Shown in pieces: positions 8,321-15,977 of a DNA stretch of 64,000 bases (position 1 is its first letter; every line of letters starts with the position of its first letter). The notes under the pieces are model-generated. The model was not told the origin of the DNA. It saw nothing but the letters and a program-made list of their open reading frames with translations, and ran no database searches. The DNA comes from an uncultured Eubacteriales bacterium (GTDB lineage: Bacteria > Bacillota > Clostridia > Christensenellales > Aristaeellaceae). The stretch spans positions 20,222 to 84,221 of the forward strand of contig CALVNG010000001.1 of the NCBI GenBank assembly GCA_944349545.1. Reading direction: 5' to 3'. A program made the position numbers and the translations under genes.

Positions 8321-9444
8321 AGCATTGGAAACACACGGTAGCCATTTTGCTGACCCTTTGTCTGATCGGGGGTGGTACAGCGCTTGCGCAGGACGAGTGG
8401 CGGCTGTGCAGCCCGGAGGAAGTGGACGTATCCGGCGTACAGGAGATCAATGGGCGGCTGGTGGGCGAGATTGGTCTGCCGGAGAGCGCAGGGCATATCC
8501 GCCTGATGGTGGATTGCCCCGTTCCAGAGCCTTTTGCGGCGCAGCAGCAAGCCGTACTGACAGTAGGCTATCAGAAGGTGACAAAGGGCGATCTATCCGC
8601 GGCCATCGAGGCGGCCGGGCAGAGCGTGAAGGGCGGAAAGCTGGAGCAGTACTACCATGATGATCCGCTGAACCAGCACGTTTCCTTCAGCCGGGACGGC
8701 GAGGATTGCAACTTTAGCGTGTATGATCGGTTTGCGCGGGACCTGTCCGGGCATCCCAATCAGCGGGAAATGGAGGCGTCGGTTGCGCTTGCGCGGGCGC
8801 TGATGGAGCGGCTGGGCGCAGGAATCAGCGAGGACTTCCTCTACGCAAGGCGAAACACCGTCCCGGAGCAGCTGGCAGGCACGTTCAGCCTGACCGGCAA
8901 CAGCTGTGCGCCGGAGCTTTACAGCCTGATTGAGCAGGAGCACGCGCGCAACGGCGGCGCGGATGACAAAACGCTCGTGCGAGGCTGCTATGAGCTGCTG
9001 GGGCTTCCCGTGATGGATCAGTTTTATTGGGAGGAGGGCGGCGACCGCTACGGCGCAAAATCTGGCTTTGCCTGTGTGGTGCGCGACGACGGCACCTTGG
9101 CCGCCCTGGCGGTGGAAGGTATGCCCGTGGTGGAGGAAGCGGAGCCGATGGCCCTGCCGCAGCGCACCTGGCAGGAGACGCTTCAGCTCTGGGCCGCAAA
9201 CGCTTTCTGGCCCATGAGCACTTTGGACGAAGCCGTGGAGAAAGACACGCCGTATGGCGACATCGTCCATTATCCCAGCTATGAGGTGCTGACGGACCTG
9301 CGCCCCTGCTGGGTGGGACGCGAGGCGTACCGCCTGGAGCCGGGCTGGTGCTATCGCACGGAAACCCGCGTGGTCAGCGACGACAGCCTGGACGCCATCG
9401 GCTTTGGCTACTGCGCCGTAAGCGATATGCGGCGCGTGCATTAA
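8317..9444 (+). CDS. Secreted protein of unknown function in ECF sigma operon
   Basis: A 375-residue exported protein with a Sec signal peptide (positive MKHWKH, hydrophobic core, cleavage near GTALA-QDEW). No lipobox or C-terminal anchor is present. The mature part has no motif I recognise; it contains scattered aromatic residues and only a few cysteines. Start and upstream stop overlap (ATGA), making it the third member of the sigma operon. It could be the effector or the sensor protein of that system. A bidirectional hairpin closes the operon. Confidence 0.8.
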   Translation: MKHWKHTVAILLTLCLIGGGTALAQDEWRLCSPEEVDVSGVQEINGRLVGEIGLPESAGHIRLMVDCPVPEPFAAQQQAVLTVGYQKVTKGDLSAAIEAAGQSVKGGKLEQYYHDDPLNQHVSFSRDGEDCNFSVYDRFARDLSGHPNQREMEASVALARALMERLGAGISEDFLYARRNTVPEQLAGTFSLTGNSCAPELYSLIEQEHARNGGADDKTLVRGCYELLGLPVMDQFYWEEGGDRYGAKSGFACVVRDDGTLAALAVEGMPVVEEAEPMALPQRTWQETLQLWAANAFWPMSTLDEAVEKDTPYGDIVHYPSYEVLTDLRPCWVGREAYRLEPGWCYRTETRVVSDDSLDAIGFGYCAVSDMRRVH

Positions 9445-9456
9445 GCGACAGAAATA

Positions 9457-9498
9457 ACGGCCCGGCGCTCCCTCTCCGGAAGCGCCGGGCCGTCTGTT
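9457..9498. terminator. Bidirectional terminator between convergent genes
   Basis: A 13-bp perfect stem (9457-9469 with 9481-9493) with TCTGTTTTT behind it on the plus strand. It separates the sigma operon from the converging NfnAB-like operon. Confidence 0.8.
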
Positions 9499-9505
9499 TT
9501 TGATG

Positions 9506-10897
9506 TCAGCCCTTCTGACGGATGTACTCGTCGATGGCCTGCGCGGCGTTCTTGCCCGCGCCCATGGCCAGAATCACGGTGGCTGCGCCGGTCACGGCGT
9601 CGCCGCCCGCGTACACGCCCTCGCGCGTGGTCAGGCCGCTTTCGTCCCGCACGATCAGGCAGCCGCGCCGGTCAGCCTCCAGCCCCGGCGTGGTGGAGCG
9701 GATGAGGGGGTTGGGGCTGGTGCCGATGGACATGATCATCGTGTCCACATCCAGCACAAAGTCGCTGCCCTCCTGGACGACGGGACGGCGGCGGCCGCTC
9801 TCGTCTGGCTCACCCAAAGCCATGCGCACGCAGCGCATGCCGCATACGTTGCCGTTTTCGTCGCCCAGCACCTCCACCGGGTTGCACAGGGTATGGAAGA
9901 CAATGCCCTCCTCCTGCGCGTGCTCGACCTCCTCGCGGCGGGCGGGCATCTCCTCCAGTCCGCGGCGGTAGACGATAAACACTTCCTCGGCACCCAGGCG
10001 CTTGGCGCAGCGCGCGGCATCCATGGCTACGTTGCCGCCGCCCACCACCGCCACGCGGCGCGAATGCTTGATGGGCGTGGCGCTGCCCGGCAGATAGGCT
10101 TTCATCAGGTTGATGCGGGTCAGGTATTCGTTGGCCGAGTACACGCCCTTGAGGCTTTCGCCCGGAATGCCCATGAAGCGGGGCAGGCCCGCGCCGCTGC
10201 CGATGAAGAGCGCCTCGTAGCCCATCTCGAACAACTCGTCAACGGTCAGCGTCTTGCCCACGACGGTATTGCATTCGATCTCCACGCCCAGCGCGCGCAG
10301 ACCGTCGATTTCTTCCTGCACGATCTGCTTGGGCAGACGAAATTCGGGAATGCCGTAGCTCAGCACGCCGCCCGGCAGGTGCAGCGCTTCAAAAACGGTC
10401 ACGGCATAGCCCAGCTTGGCCAGATCGCCCGCGCAGGTGAGGCCGCTGGGGCCCGCGCCGATCACGGCAACCCTGTGCCCGTTGGGCGCGGGCTTTGCCG
10501 CGGGAGCGGTTTTCTGCGCGCGGTGCCAGTCCGCCACAAAGCGCTCCAGACGGCCGATGCCCACCGGCTCGCCTTTGATACCGCGGACGCACTTGCCTTC
10601 GCATTGGCTTTCCTGCGGGCAAACGCGCCCGCACACCGCCGGAAGCGACGTGGAGCGGGACAGCACCTCGTACGCGCCCTCAAAATCCTCATGCGCCACC
10701 CGCTCGACAAACGCGGGAATGTCGATGCGCACGGGGCAGGCGGATACGCAGGGCTTGTTTTTGCAGCTCAGGCAGCGCCTGGCTTCGCCCACCGCCATAT
10801 CGCGGGTATAGCCCAGGGCCACCTCGCTGAAATTCTTGTTGCGCACCTCCGGCGCCTGGGCGGGCATCGGCGTTTTCTTCGGATTCATATCAGGCAT
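9506..10897 (-). CDS. NADPH-dependent oxidoreductase large subunit (NfnB / GltD-like)
   Basis: A 463-residue FAD and iron-sulfur protein of the glutamate-synthase small-subunit family. The N-terminus carries the two [4Fe-4S] binding stretches (CLSCKNKPCVSACPVR and CGRVCPQESQCEGKC), followed by FAD (VIGAGPSGLTCAGDLAKLG) and NAD(P)H (VAVVGGGNVAMDAAR) Rossmann folds and the closing GDAVTGAATVILAMGAG. With the partner gene upstream it forms the NfnAB/SudAB arrangement, which in Clostridia transfers electrons between NADH, NADPH and ferredoxin; no glutamate synthase large subunit is present. The start at 10897 is set by AAAGGAGGCGG just upstream. Confidence 0.92.
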   Translation of the reverse strand: MPDMNPKKTPMPAQAPEVRNKNFSEVALGYTRDMAVGEARRCLSCKNKPCVSACPVRIDIPAFVERVAHEDFEGAYEVLSRSTSLPAVCGRVCPQESQCEGKCVRGIKGEPVGIGRLERFVADWHRAQKTAPAAKPAPNGHRVAVIGAGPSGLTCAGDLAKLGYAVTVFEALHLPGGVLSYGIPEFRLPKQIVQEEIDGLRALGVEIECNTVVGKTLTVDELFEMGYEALFIGSGAGLPRFMGIPGESLKGVYSANEYLTRINLMKAYLPGSATPIKHSRRVAVVGGGNVAMDAARCAKRLGAEEVFIVYRRGLEEMPARREEVEHAQEEGIVFHTLCNPVEVLGDENGNVCGMRCVRMALGEPDESGRRRPVVQEGSDFVLDVDTMIMSIGTSPNPLIRSTTPGLEADRRGCLIVRDESGLTTREGVYAGGDAVTGAATVILAMGAGKNAAQAIDEYIRQKG

Positions 10898-11741
10898 TGG
10901 ATTCCGCCTCCTTTTGGAACAGACGGCAGGCTTCCTCGCGGGCATGCTGCTCAAAGTCGCGGTACATTGCGCCGCGAGCCATCGCTTCGTCAAAGTCCAC
11001 GAGATGACCGTCAAAATCCGGACCGTCCACGCAGGCGAACTTGGTTTCCCCGCCCACGGTCAGACGACAGCCGCCGCACATGCCGGTGCCGTCGATCATG
11101 ATGGGGTTCATGCTCACGACGGTCTTGACGCCGTATTTCTCCGTCACCTTGCACACGAATTTCATCATGATCAGCGGTCCGATGGCAATGACCTGGTCGT
11201 ACTGGTTCCCGGTCTGGATGAGCTTTTCCAGCGCGTTGGTCACCAGGCCCTTTTCGCCGTAGCTGCCGTCGTCGGTCATCAGACGCAGCTCCTCGCTGAC
11301 GGCCCGGAATTCATCCTCCAGAATCACCAGGTCGCGGCTGCGGAAGCCGACAACGCTGTGCACCGCACAGCCCAGGCTATGCAGCTTTTTGGCTATGGGA
11401 TAGGCGATGGCGCAGCCTACGCCGCCGCCCACGATGCACACCTTTTTCAGCCCCTCCGTGTGCGTGGGAGTCCCCAGCGGGCCCACCAGATCGTGCAGGC
11501 AGTCGCCGGTGTCGAGCGTGTTGAGCTCCATGGTGCCGGCGCCCACGATCTGATAAATCACGGCGACGCTGCCCGCCTCGCGGTCGTAATCGGCGACCGT
11601 GAGGGGGATGCGTTCGCTCTGCTCCTTCGCGCGCAGGATGACAAACTGCCCCGGCTCGGCCTTGCGGGCGATGCGGGGCGCATGCACGCTGATGCGCACG
11701 ACCGTGGGGTTGAGGGCCTCCTTGGACAAGATTTCATACAT
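10890..11741 (-). CDS. FAD/NAD-binding [2Fe-2S] reductase subunit (NfnA / SudB-like)
   Basis: A 283-residue ferredoxin-NADP reductase-like subunit. It has an FAD-binding barrel (VHAPRIARKAEPGQFVILR, RIPLTVADYD), an NAD domain (VCIVGGGVGCAIAYPIAKKL) and a C-terminal [2Fe-2S] site (MCGGCRLTV followed by FACVDGP). It overlaps the larger subunit gene by eight bases, matching NfnAB, sulfide dehydrogenase SudBA or dihydroorotate dehydrogenase B/GltD-like pairs. The start at 11741 has GGAAGGG about ten bases upstream; an ATG at 11750, which overlaps the ridA stop, is also possible. Confidence 0.9.
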   Translation of the reverse strand: MYEILSKEALNPTVVRISVHAPRIARKAEPGQFVILRAKEQSERIPLTVADYDREAGSVAVIYQIVGAGTMELNTLDTGDCLHDLVGPLGTPTHTEGLKKVCIVGGGVGCAIAYPIAKKLHSLGCAVHSVVGFRSRDLVILEDEFRAVSEELRLMTDDGSYGEKGLVTNALEKLIQTGNQYDQVIAIGPLIMMKFVCKVTEKYGVKTVVSMNPIMIDGTGMCGGCRLTVGGETKFACVDGPDFDGHLVDFDEAMARGAMYRDFEQHAREEACRLFQKEAESNA

Positions 11742-11746
11742 AACGG

Positions 11747-12130
11747 TCATTCCCTTCCCACTGCGATGCATTCGATTTCCACCAGCCCGCCCTTGGGAAG
11801 GGCGGCCACCTGCACGCAGCTACGAGCGGGCGGATCGGATTCAAAAAAGCGCTGGTATACCGCGTTGACAGCCGCAAAGTCTTTAAGATCAGCCACAAAG
11901 ACCGTTGTTTTCACGATGTCGGCATAGCCCAGGCCGGCTTCCTGCAAAATGGCGCCCAGATTGCGCATGGCCCTGTCCGTCTGCGCTTCGACGCCGGTGG
12001 CCAGCTCGCCCGTAACAGGGTCGAGGCCCAGCTGGCCGGAGGTAAACAGAAACCGCCCGATTCCAACGGCCTGTGAATAGGGGCCGATGGCAGACGGAGC
12101 GGAGGAGGTATGGACGATGCTTTTGCTCAT
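11747..12130 (-). CDS. ridA: RidA family reactive enamine/imine deaminase
   Basis: A 127-residue YjgF/YER057c/UK114 family protein that hydrolyses reactive 2-aminoacrylate and related enamines. Signature stretches are SAIGPYSQAV near the N-terminus, FTSGQLGLDP, the loop ending VFVADLKDFAAVN, and the C-terminal PPARSCVQVAALPKGGLVEIE with the catalytic Arg. It starts an operon with the NfnAB-like pair (ATGA overlap), a coupling suggestive of PLP/amino-acid redox metabolism. GGAAAGGAG precedes the start. Confidence 0.94.
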   Translation of the reverse strand: MSKSIVHTSSAPSAIGPYSQAVGIGRFLFTSGQLGLDPVTGELATGVEAQTDRAMRNLGAILQEAGLGYADIVKTTVFVADLKDFAAVNAVYQRFFESDPPARSCVQVAALPKGGLVEIECIAVGRE

Positions 12131-12169
12131 GAATCAGAATGCTCCTTTCCCTGTGCTTACATGAAATTG

Positions 12170-12198
12170 ATTGTATCATTCCCGACGCCGGATGTAAA
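12170..12198 (-). promoter_or_regulatory. Sigma-A promoter of the ridA-nfn operon
   Basis: TTTACA (12193-12198) and TACAAT (12170-12175) with a 17-base spacer, 40 bases upstream of the ridA start. A direct repeat pair begins four bases upstream of the -35 box. Confidence 0.75.
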
Positions 12199-12202
12199 GC
12201 GG

Positions 12203-12258
12203 GGGCGGTAAAAAACTTCGGCGCAAACCTACAGGGCGGTAAAAAACTTCGGCGCAAA
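12203..12258. repeat. Pair of 25-bp direct repeats upstream of the ridA promoter
   Basis: Two identical 25-bp units at 12203-12227 and 12234-12258 (period 31), each containing TAAAAAACTTCGGCGC. They abut the ridA -35 box, so they may be tandem activator sites. The same layout recurs at 26176 and 59981. Confidence 0.85.
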
Positions 12259-12300
12259 ACACCACCGGAGGCAAACGGCGTAAAACCCCCGTGCAAGGAA

Positions 12301-12331
12301 ACAGGACCGCCGGGTTTTCCGGTGGTCCTGT
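12301..12331 (-). terminator. Terminator of the FMN-binding-like gene
   Basis: A 13-bp stem, ACAGGACCGCCGG pairing with CCGGTGGTCCTGT allowing one G-U, and a short loop, just past the stop of the minus-strand gene ending at 12379. The T-run on the minus strand is short (TTTCCTT). Confidence 0.65.
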
Positions 12332-12378
12332 CTCTGCATCAAGCAAACGGGCGTTTTACAGCCATCCGAGCCGCGCCG

Positions 12379-13530
12379 TCAGCGGGCCATGGCCTCCTGA
12401 GCATAGCGGACGGCCTGCTTGAGGGCGTTGGAGGTCATGGTGGCGCCGCTTACGCCATCCACGCCGTCCAGGTCATCCTGCCCTGCGATCAGGGCGTTGA
12501 TGTAATCCGAGCCGTCCGCCGTCAGAACGCCGCCCACGCCGTCGGTTTCCTGGGCGTCGCGCACGGCGATGGCGATGATCCTGCCGTCCGCGTCAAAGGT
12601 GACGTTGGTCTCGATTTCGCCGCCGAAGCCCTGGGTGACCACTTCTGCAACCGTGGTTCCGTCCCCGTTTTCCGTGGTGGTGACGACGCCCTCGAACAGC
12701 TCGCCGTGGATGGCCAGATACACCATGCGCTGGAAATCCCCGCCGAAGGTGATGGTAGCGCCGGCGATGGCGTCGCGGTCCTGAATCTCGGTGCTGGCCT
12801 GGTTGACGGTGCGGAACATTTCGTAGACGTCCTCCAGGGTCATTTGATTGGCCAGAATGTAGTCGGTAATGGCCTCCAGCTGCTCGCCGTAGCTGCGGCC
12901 GCCGTTGTAGCCCGCAAAGGAAACACGGTTGGAGCCCTCTGCAAACGCGCCGTCAGCATACAGACCATGCAGGGTCAGCAGATCCTTCACCGGGGTTTCG
13001 GCGGTCAGCTCCAGCCCTGCTTCACGCGCCAGATAGCCATAGGCGATGCAGGCCTTTTCCACCGTGACCACGTTGCCGGGCTGGGCCAGATCGGAGAAGG
13101 ACAGCTCCGAGAAAAGAGTATCCTCCGTCAGATTGTCGCAGGAAGCGGTCAGCATGTACTGGGCATAGTAGGTGTCGCCGTCGGAATAGGCGGGGTCGTA
13201 GCCGTAGGCGCTGAGGGTGGCGAGGCGGTAACCGTCCTCCGTCTTTTCCACCGTGGCGTCGGAAATGTTCATCAGGTAGCCCATGATGTCCTTCTTGGAA
13301 TACTCGTCCTCGCTGCCCCTGTTGCGGATGATGTCAAAGTTCAGCTTGGTGATGATGCCGTCCGTGGTTTCGCCCTCGAAGATAAAGGTGTCGTTTTTGG
13401 GCTGACCGGAGGATGTGGTCCCCACCATTTCATACTCCGCGGAGAACGTTTCGACCTTTCCCTCCTCCGCGATAGCGGCGGAGCACAGCAGCAGGATCAT
13501 GACCAACAGAACCGAGATGACCTTTTTCAT
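12379..13530 (-). CDS. Secreted protein with FMN-binding-like domains
   Basis: A 383-residue exported protein: signal peptide MKKVISVLLVMILLLCSAAIA, then a mature chain with two segments resembling the FMN-binding fold (pfam04205 type). The C-terminal one ends DGVSGATMTSNALKQAV, which matches the S/T-GAT-x-T/S flavinylation motif of RnfG/NqrC-like proteins; a second, AIAGATITFGGDFQRMVYL, lies near residue 255. Such proteins carry covalent FMN outside the membrane for extracytoplasmic electron transfer. The start at 13530 is set by GGAGGTGAT just upstream. It is monocistronic, and its physiological partner is not evident. Confidence 0.8.
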   Translation of the reverse strand: MKKVISVLLVMILLLCSAAIAEEGKVETFSAEYEMVGTTSSGQPKNDTFIFEGETTDGIITKLNFDIIRNRGSEDEYSKKDIMGYLMNISDATVEKTEDGYRLATLSAYGYDPAYSDGDTYYAQYMLTASCDNLTEDTLFSELSFSDLAQPGNVVTVEKACIAYGYLAREAGLELTAETPVKDLLTLHGLYADGAFAEGSNRVSFAGYNGGRSYGEQLEAITDYILANQMTLEDVYEMFRTVNQASTEIQDRDAIAGATITFGGDFQRMVYLAIHGELFEGVVTTTENGDGTTVAEVVTQGFGGEIETNVTFDADGRIIAIAVRDAQETDGVGGVLTADGSDYINALIAGQDDLDGVDGVSGATMTSNALKQAVRYAQEAMAR

Positions 13531-13599
13531 TGCGATCACCTCCATGCATTTCTTTCTTTTGTGGGAAATCCTCTGATTGGGTGCAAAAACCGGGACGCT

Positions 13600-14115
13600 C
13601 TACGCCGGATTCAAGCCTGACGCAACGGCGGCCTTGAGACGGGCGAGGTCCTCCGCGTCCGGATGGGGCAGCGCCCGGTCGAAGTTTTCCAGCATCTTTC
13701 GCGGATCAGGCATCCGGTGCGAAGCTGGGGCGGAGAGCATCTTTTCGTATCGTTCCCGCACAGCCATGGGCATGCGGCCCTGGCACATGAACGTTCCGAT
13801 CAACGTGTTTCCCTGTCCCAGACATTGGGCCACGCGGTTAAGGATGCTTTCAAAGTATGCCGGCTCGCCTCCAAAGCCAGCGGTGCCGAACAGGAACACC
13901 TCCTTGCCGCTGACTTGGGAGAGAAAGTCCGCCACGTCGGCATCGCAGGTGCCCTTGTCCGTCCAAAAGCCGATGTAGAGGCGATCTGCCGCGAGGGCTG
14001 CTTCGTCCGGCGGGCCTACGTACAGACATCCTTGCGGCTGCAGAGAGGCTTCGATTGCTTCTGCCAGCCGCTTGGTGTTTCCGGTCCGGCTGCTGTAGAC
14101 GATCGCGCAAGTCAC
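13600..14115 (-). CDS. bilS: Flavodoxin-family protein (BilS-like)
   Basis: A 171-residue flavodoxin. The phosphate-binding loop is YSSRTGNTKRLAEAI (residues 7-21), and FGTAGFGGEPAYFE is the second FMN loop. The start overlaps the reductase stop by ATGA, the last gene of a MarR / old-yellow-enzyme / flavodoxin operon. That is the bilQRS arrangement described for gut bilirubin reductase, where the flavodoxin-like BilS is thought to supply electrons to BilR. The assignment as BilS rests on context and size; the flavodoxin fold is certain. Confidence 0.8.
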   Translation of the reverse strand: MTCAIVYSSRTGNTKRLAEAIEASLQPQGCLYVGPPDEAALAADRLYIGFWTDKGTCDADVADFLSQVSGKEVFLFGTAGFGGEPAYFESILNRVAQCLGQGNTLIGTFMCQGRMPMAVRERYEKMLSAPASHRMPDPRKMLENFDRALPHPDAEDLARLKAAVASGLNPA

Positions 14116-15223
14116 GGGTCTTTCCTCCCTTCATAGATGCAGTGGACGCCCTCATGACGCATCATGCCGCCCAGGCATTTTTTGTTGCACCGCACACAGC
14201 GCTTGACCTGTTCAGGATGATTGCCAATCACCTTGCTGGGCCAGGACGGGTCGGCGATCAGCTGGCGGCTCATGGCGGCGCAGTCGATCCGGCCCTTGGC
14301 CAGCTGCTCCTCCACAAAATCCGGCCGGGTCAGGCCGCCCACGGCGCAAATGGGCAGCGAGGTATACCTGCGGACCAGATCGCAATACGGCAGGAAGCAG
14401 CCTTCTCCGCCAAAATAAGGATGCCTGGCCGGAGGAATGGTATCCTCCAGCGAAGAGTGGTTGGCGAGCGCCACATGGAAGCTGGTCACACCGGCCCGCT
14501 CCAGCGCCGGTACCACCACCGCAAGCTCCTCGACCAGCACCCCGGCATTGCCGTAGTGCGGGTTTTCCTGCCGGACGGCCAGCTTGAAGTCAATGGGCAT
14601 ATCCGGCAGAAGCTGCCGGCCCGCCGTTACCGCCTCCACGGCAAAGCGGATGCGGTTTTCGATAGACCCGCCGTATTCGTCGGTGCGGTGGTTGAACACG
14701 GGGGAAGCAAAGCTGCCGCACATCCTGTCGCCGTGAATCTGGACCATGTCGAATCCCGCCTTGCGGGCCTGGACGGCCGCGGGACCGAAGCTGGCGGCCA
14801 TCTGCCTGACCTTCTTCGTGGAAAGCCCGCAGATGTAGGGGCTGACCTCCTGGTTGAGCAGGGGACGGAGGTCCTGCATGCTGATCTTTTTGGTCAGCAC
14901 ACCCGGCACATATTTGAGCATCGCCTTCACGTTGGAGTCGCTCTGGTGAAGCTGGGCGCAGGCCAGACAGTTTTCCCCATGAATCGCGTCCGTGAGTTCG
15001 CGGTAGGCGGCAAGCCTTTGCGGGTATACAGGCTTTGGCCAAAACCGAACCGGCCGACCGGAACGTCGCCCAGGATCACCATGGCGCATCCGCCTGCGGC
15101 GATCTGACGGATCTTTTCAAGGTAGGCCTCGTTTTTCTGCCCCAGCGTGGTGGGCGCAAAAATGATCCGGTTCTTTAATTGAAGCCCGCCATAGTTGACA
15201 GGGCTTGCGATGGTCTCATACAT
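14112..15223 (-). pseudogene. bilR: Bilirubin reductase BilR-like old-yellow-enzyme, one-base frameshift
   Basis: A TIM-barrel flavoenzyme of the old yellow enzyme/2,4-dienoyl-CoA reductase family. The first ~70 residues (MYETIASPVNYGGLQLKNRI to FGQSLYTRKGL) are in one frame and the rest (LAAYRELTDAI onward) in another. Adding one base near 15012 restores one chain of about 370 residues. Numbered from the Met at 15223, the active-site stretch is VQIHGDR with Asp166 and Arg167, the HGDR motif reported for BilR, where ordinary family members have IHGAHGYL. A C-x2-C-x3-C-x11-C [4Fe-4S] motif (CVRCNKKC, then C) closes the protein. The family is sure; bilirubin as substrate is inferred. The frameshift may be real or an assembly error. 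An ATG at 15235 is an alternative start. Confidence 0.82.
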
Positions 15224-15635
15224 GGGATGATTCATCTTCTTTCCGTACGATTTTGTGAAGCAGGGAAAGCAGCGTGCAACGCTCCTCTTCCGTCAGGACG
15301 CACAGCTTCTGGCCGTCCCAGTCATGAAACAGCTGATGGCTGACCCGGAAGGCCTCTTCGCCCCTTTCCGTCAGCTTCAGCTGATAGGAGCGCCCGGCCT
15401 TTTCCTTGGTAATCATGCCGTCGTCCACCAGCTTGGTGATACACCGCTGGGAATAGCCCCAGTCCACGCGCAGCGTCCTGGTCAGTTCCGAGGGGGTGCA
15501 GCCGGGATGCTTGCCGACATAGATGACGAAAAACACCAGTCCATTGTTTACGCCGAGCGGATGTAGCCGCGCGCCCGCATACGCGTAAAAATCCTTATAC
15601 AGCACCGAAAGGTAGTAAGCGAAGGTCTGGAACAT
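15216..15635 (-). CDS. bilQ: MarR-family transcriptional regulator (BilQ-like)
   Basis: A 139-residue winged-helix regulator. The DNA-binding core is about residues 48-100 (CTPSELTRTLRVDWGYSQRC as helix-turn-helix, then LVDDGMITKE, AGRSYQLKLTERGEEAF as the wing). It heads the operon, overlapping the reductase start, and the promoter just upstream carries two inverted repeats that fit self-repression relieved by a small ligand. The start at 15635 is supported by AGGAGG six bases upstream. Named after bilQ because of the gene order and the reductase motif. Confidence 0.85.
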   Translation of the reverse strand: MFQTFAYYLSVLYKDFYAYAGARLHPLGVNNGLVFFVIYVGKHPGCTPSELTRTLRVDWGYSQRCITKLVDDGMITKEKAGRSYQLKLTERGEEAFRVSHQLFHDWDGQKLCVLTEEERCTLLSLLHKIVRKEDESSHV

Positions 15636-15654
15636 CCATGCCCTCCTTTCTTTC

Positions 15655-15698
15655 CTTGACATAGTCAAGTATACTATTCAAACTTGACCTTATCAAGT
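15655..15698 (-). promoter_or_regulatory. Promoter and paired operators of the bilQRS-like operon
   Basis: On the minus strand -35 TTGATA (15691-15696) and -10 TATACT (15668-15673) are 17 bases apart. Two inverted repeats cover them: CTTGAC-N3-GTCAAG (15655-15669) over the -10 and ACTTGA-N5-TCAAGT (15682-15698) over the -35. The half-site (A)CTTGA is shared, so one MarR dimer per site is likely. Confidence 0.8.
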
Positions 15699-15926
15699 CG
15701 TTTGGGCAAATTTCTTTTTGCTTTCGCCTGCGCCCGTATGGCGCTATGAATTCCACGCAATTTCAAGACGACCTGTCGAAACCGCGACCACGGCAACATG
15801 GTAGCCGGCGTTCTCCATCCGGACGATGCCTAAAGAGGGGCCGGATTGCCCTGCGCGACGGGCGAGGTTACCAGCAAATGGGTACAGGCGATGGAAACGG
15901 CCCCGTCGGCGTTTTCCGATGCAATG
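15699..15926. other. Intergenic stretch, nothing firm
   Basis: A stretch between the bil promoter and the amino-sugar operon. It contains a short open frame on the minus strand (about 15746-15920) with no recognisable protein, no clear start site and no RNA-like structure. I see no supported gene. Confidence 0.5.
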
Positions 15927-15958
15927 AAAAAAGCTGTCTGAAAACCAGCCAGCTTTTT
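15927..15958 (-). terminator. Terminator of the amino-sugar operon
   Basis: AAAAAGCTG / CAGCTTTTT stem with a 13-base loop and terminal T-run in both directions, 20 bases past the kinase stop. Confidence 0.75.
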
Positions 15959-15977
15959 GAGGATGAAAGAGGGTCTG

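Noticed and set aside
9500..11101. 533-codon plus-strand frame across the NfnAB-like genes
   Set aside because: Antisense to the NfnAB-like pair whose iron-sulfur and FAD motifs are unmistakable; its composition (Ala/His/Arg) is that of a shadow frame.
15746..15920. Gene remnant in the stretch between the bil promoter and the kinase operon
   Set aside because: A short continuous minus-strand frame exists but has no recognisable sequence, no start site and no conserved pattern, so I do not call it.
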